Shown piece after piece: positions 63,341 through 64,000 of a stretch of 64,000 nucleotides of DNA (position 1 is the stretch's first letter; each line of letters starts with the position of its first letter). The stretch is taken from contig NZ_FNSN01000004.1 of NCBI RefSeq assembly GCF_900105345.1, forward strand, positions 1 to 64,000. Direction: 5' to 3'. The notes beneath the pieces were generated by a model. The model was given only the letters and a program-made list of their open reading frames with translations. It was not told the DNA's origin and did no database searches. The stretch is from Arthrobacter woluwensis. Lineage in GTDB: Bacteria > Actinomycetota > Actinomycetes > Actinomycetales > Micrococcaceae. The translations under genes were made by a program, and so were the position numbers.

Positions 63341-64000
63341 ATGAGGCAGAGCGTGAAGGGCACTGCGACGAGCACGGGGCGGAACCCGCGGACGGGGCGG
63401 GCGCGCACCGGGCTGTTCGCCGCCGTCGTCGCGTCCGTGGCCGTGCTGGCACTGAGCCTGAGCGGCTGCGTGACCATCCCGGCTCCGGAGAAGGGCTCGA
63501 AGGCCCCCGCGGCCGGCAGCCAGCAGGAAGGCCTGAGCGACGGCGCTCCGGCCGAACTGAAGGACTTCTACGGCCAGAAGGTGAGCTGGACGTCCTGCGA
63601 GCACGATGCGAGCTGCGCCTCGGTGAAGGTCCCCACCGATTACGACAATCCGGGCAAGGGGAGCATCGAGATCGCGCTGATCAAGATCGCGGCCACCGGG
63701 AAGTCCCAGGGGTCGCTCTTCATCAACCCCGGCGGTCCGGGCGGGTCCGGTTTCGACTTCGTCAACGAGTCGGCTCAGTGGATCCTGAGCGATGAGATGC
63801 GCTCGAACTTCGACCTGGTCGGTTTCGATCCGCGCGGCGTCAAGCGCTCCGCGCCGGTCACGTGCCTCACGGACCAGGAGCGGGACGAACAGCGGGCCGA
63901 GTACTTCGACCCCGCCACCGCGGACGGCCTGGCGCTGGCGATCCAGGAGCAGCGCGACACCAACGAGGCGTGCCAGCAGAAGACCGGCCCCGTGCTGTCC
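63341..64000 (+). CDS. Secreted S33-family peptidase (tripeptidyl aminopeptidase-like), 3'-truncated by window
   Basis: Begins at ATG 63341 (GGACGAGG upstream) and stays open to base 64000, 220 residues. The N-terminus is basic (MRQSVKGTATSTGRNPRTGR), then a hydrophobic core AAVVASVAVLALSLSGC with a lipobox-like LSGC. Mature part: DFYGQKVSWTSCEHDASCAS, VKVPTDYDNPGKGSIEIALI and LFINPGGPGGSGFDF, the oxyanion-hole motif of alpha/beta-hydrolase exopeptidases, then FDLVGFDPRGVKRSAPVTC. The nucleophile elbow would be further on, outside the window. Actinobacterial SlpD/SlpE-like enzymes have this start. Confidence 0.85.
   Translation, partial: MRQSVKGTATSTGRNPRTGRARTGLFAAVVASVAVLALSLSGCVTIPAPEKGSKAPAAGSQQEGLSDGAPAELKDFYGQKVSWTSCEHDASCASVKVPTDYDNPGKGSIEIALIKIAATGKSQGSLFINPGGPGGSGFDFVNESAQWILSDEMRSNFDLVGFDPRGVKRSAPVTCLTDQERDEQRAEYFDPATADGLALAIQEQRDTNEACQQKTGPVLS

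Overview
The window is high-GC DNA from an actinobacterium, most likely a member of the Micrococcaceae such as Arthrobacter sensu lato. The genus is inferred, not proven. Supporting points are the complete GlgE trehalose/glycogen operon, a CarD-ispDF region, SenX3-RegX3-PhoU, an rRNA operon with no tRNA in its 16S-23S spacer, and terminators of long GC-rich stems.

Positions 1 to about 20.1 kb are the structural and lysis half of a siphovirus-type prophage, cut by the left window edge. In order it carries portal, minor head (MuF-like), scaffold, HK97-type major capsid, head-tail connectors, tail terminator, major tail protein, frameshifted tail assembly chaperones, tape measure, Dit, three minor tail/fibre proteins, a collagen-like membrane protein, endolysin and holin. 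After these come accessory genes (a lipoprotein, an SRAP/HMCES protein and two small ORFs) and then a tRNA-Thr whose 3' end faces the prophage, so it is the likely integration target. No integrase is visible. From about 1.16 to 9.64 kb almost every phage gene is broken by single-base indels, mostly losses in short homopolymers, and each can be repaired by one base. From 10.5 kb onward the genes are intact.

20.2-28.4 kb is host sequence: a membrane-anchored DsbA-like thioredoxin, otsA-otsB (trehalose synthesis), an orphan MsmK/UgpC-type sugar ABC ATPase, a GH20 hexosaminidase and a DUF4032 kinase-like protein. 28.9-34.8 kb is a complete rRNA operon on the minus strand with a clear sigma-70 promoter (TTGGCA-17-TACAGT).

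34.9-45.2 kb is the GlgE pathway. glgE-treS-pep2-glgB lie on the minus strand with overlapping or nearly touching start and stop codons, divergent from glgP. Trehalose is isomerised to maltose, phosphorylated, polymerised to alpha-glucan and branched; GlgP, and GlgX further on, degrade the glucan. 45.4-52.2 kb is a minus-strand run read as ispD-ispF-(terminator)-cysS-rlmB-glgX-barnase-like RNase-barstar. A VOC-family gene in the opposite direction separates ispD from carD.

53.8-64 kb holds a lipoprotein, a small membrane protein, regX3-senX3 divergent from phoU across a PHO-box-like repeat, gpmA, a methyltransferase-like protein, a DUF2516 membrane protein, a transsulfuration enzyme, tmk-holB, and the start of a secreted S33-type peptidase that runs off the right edge.
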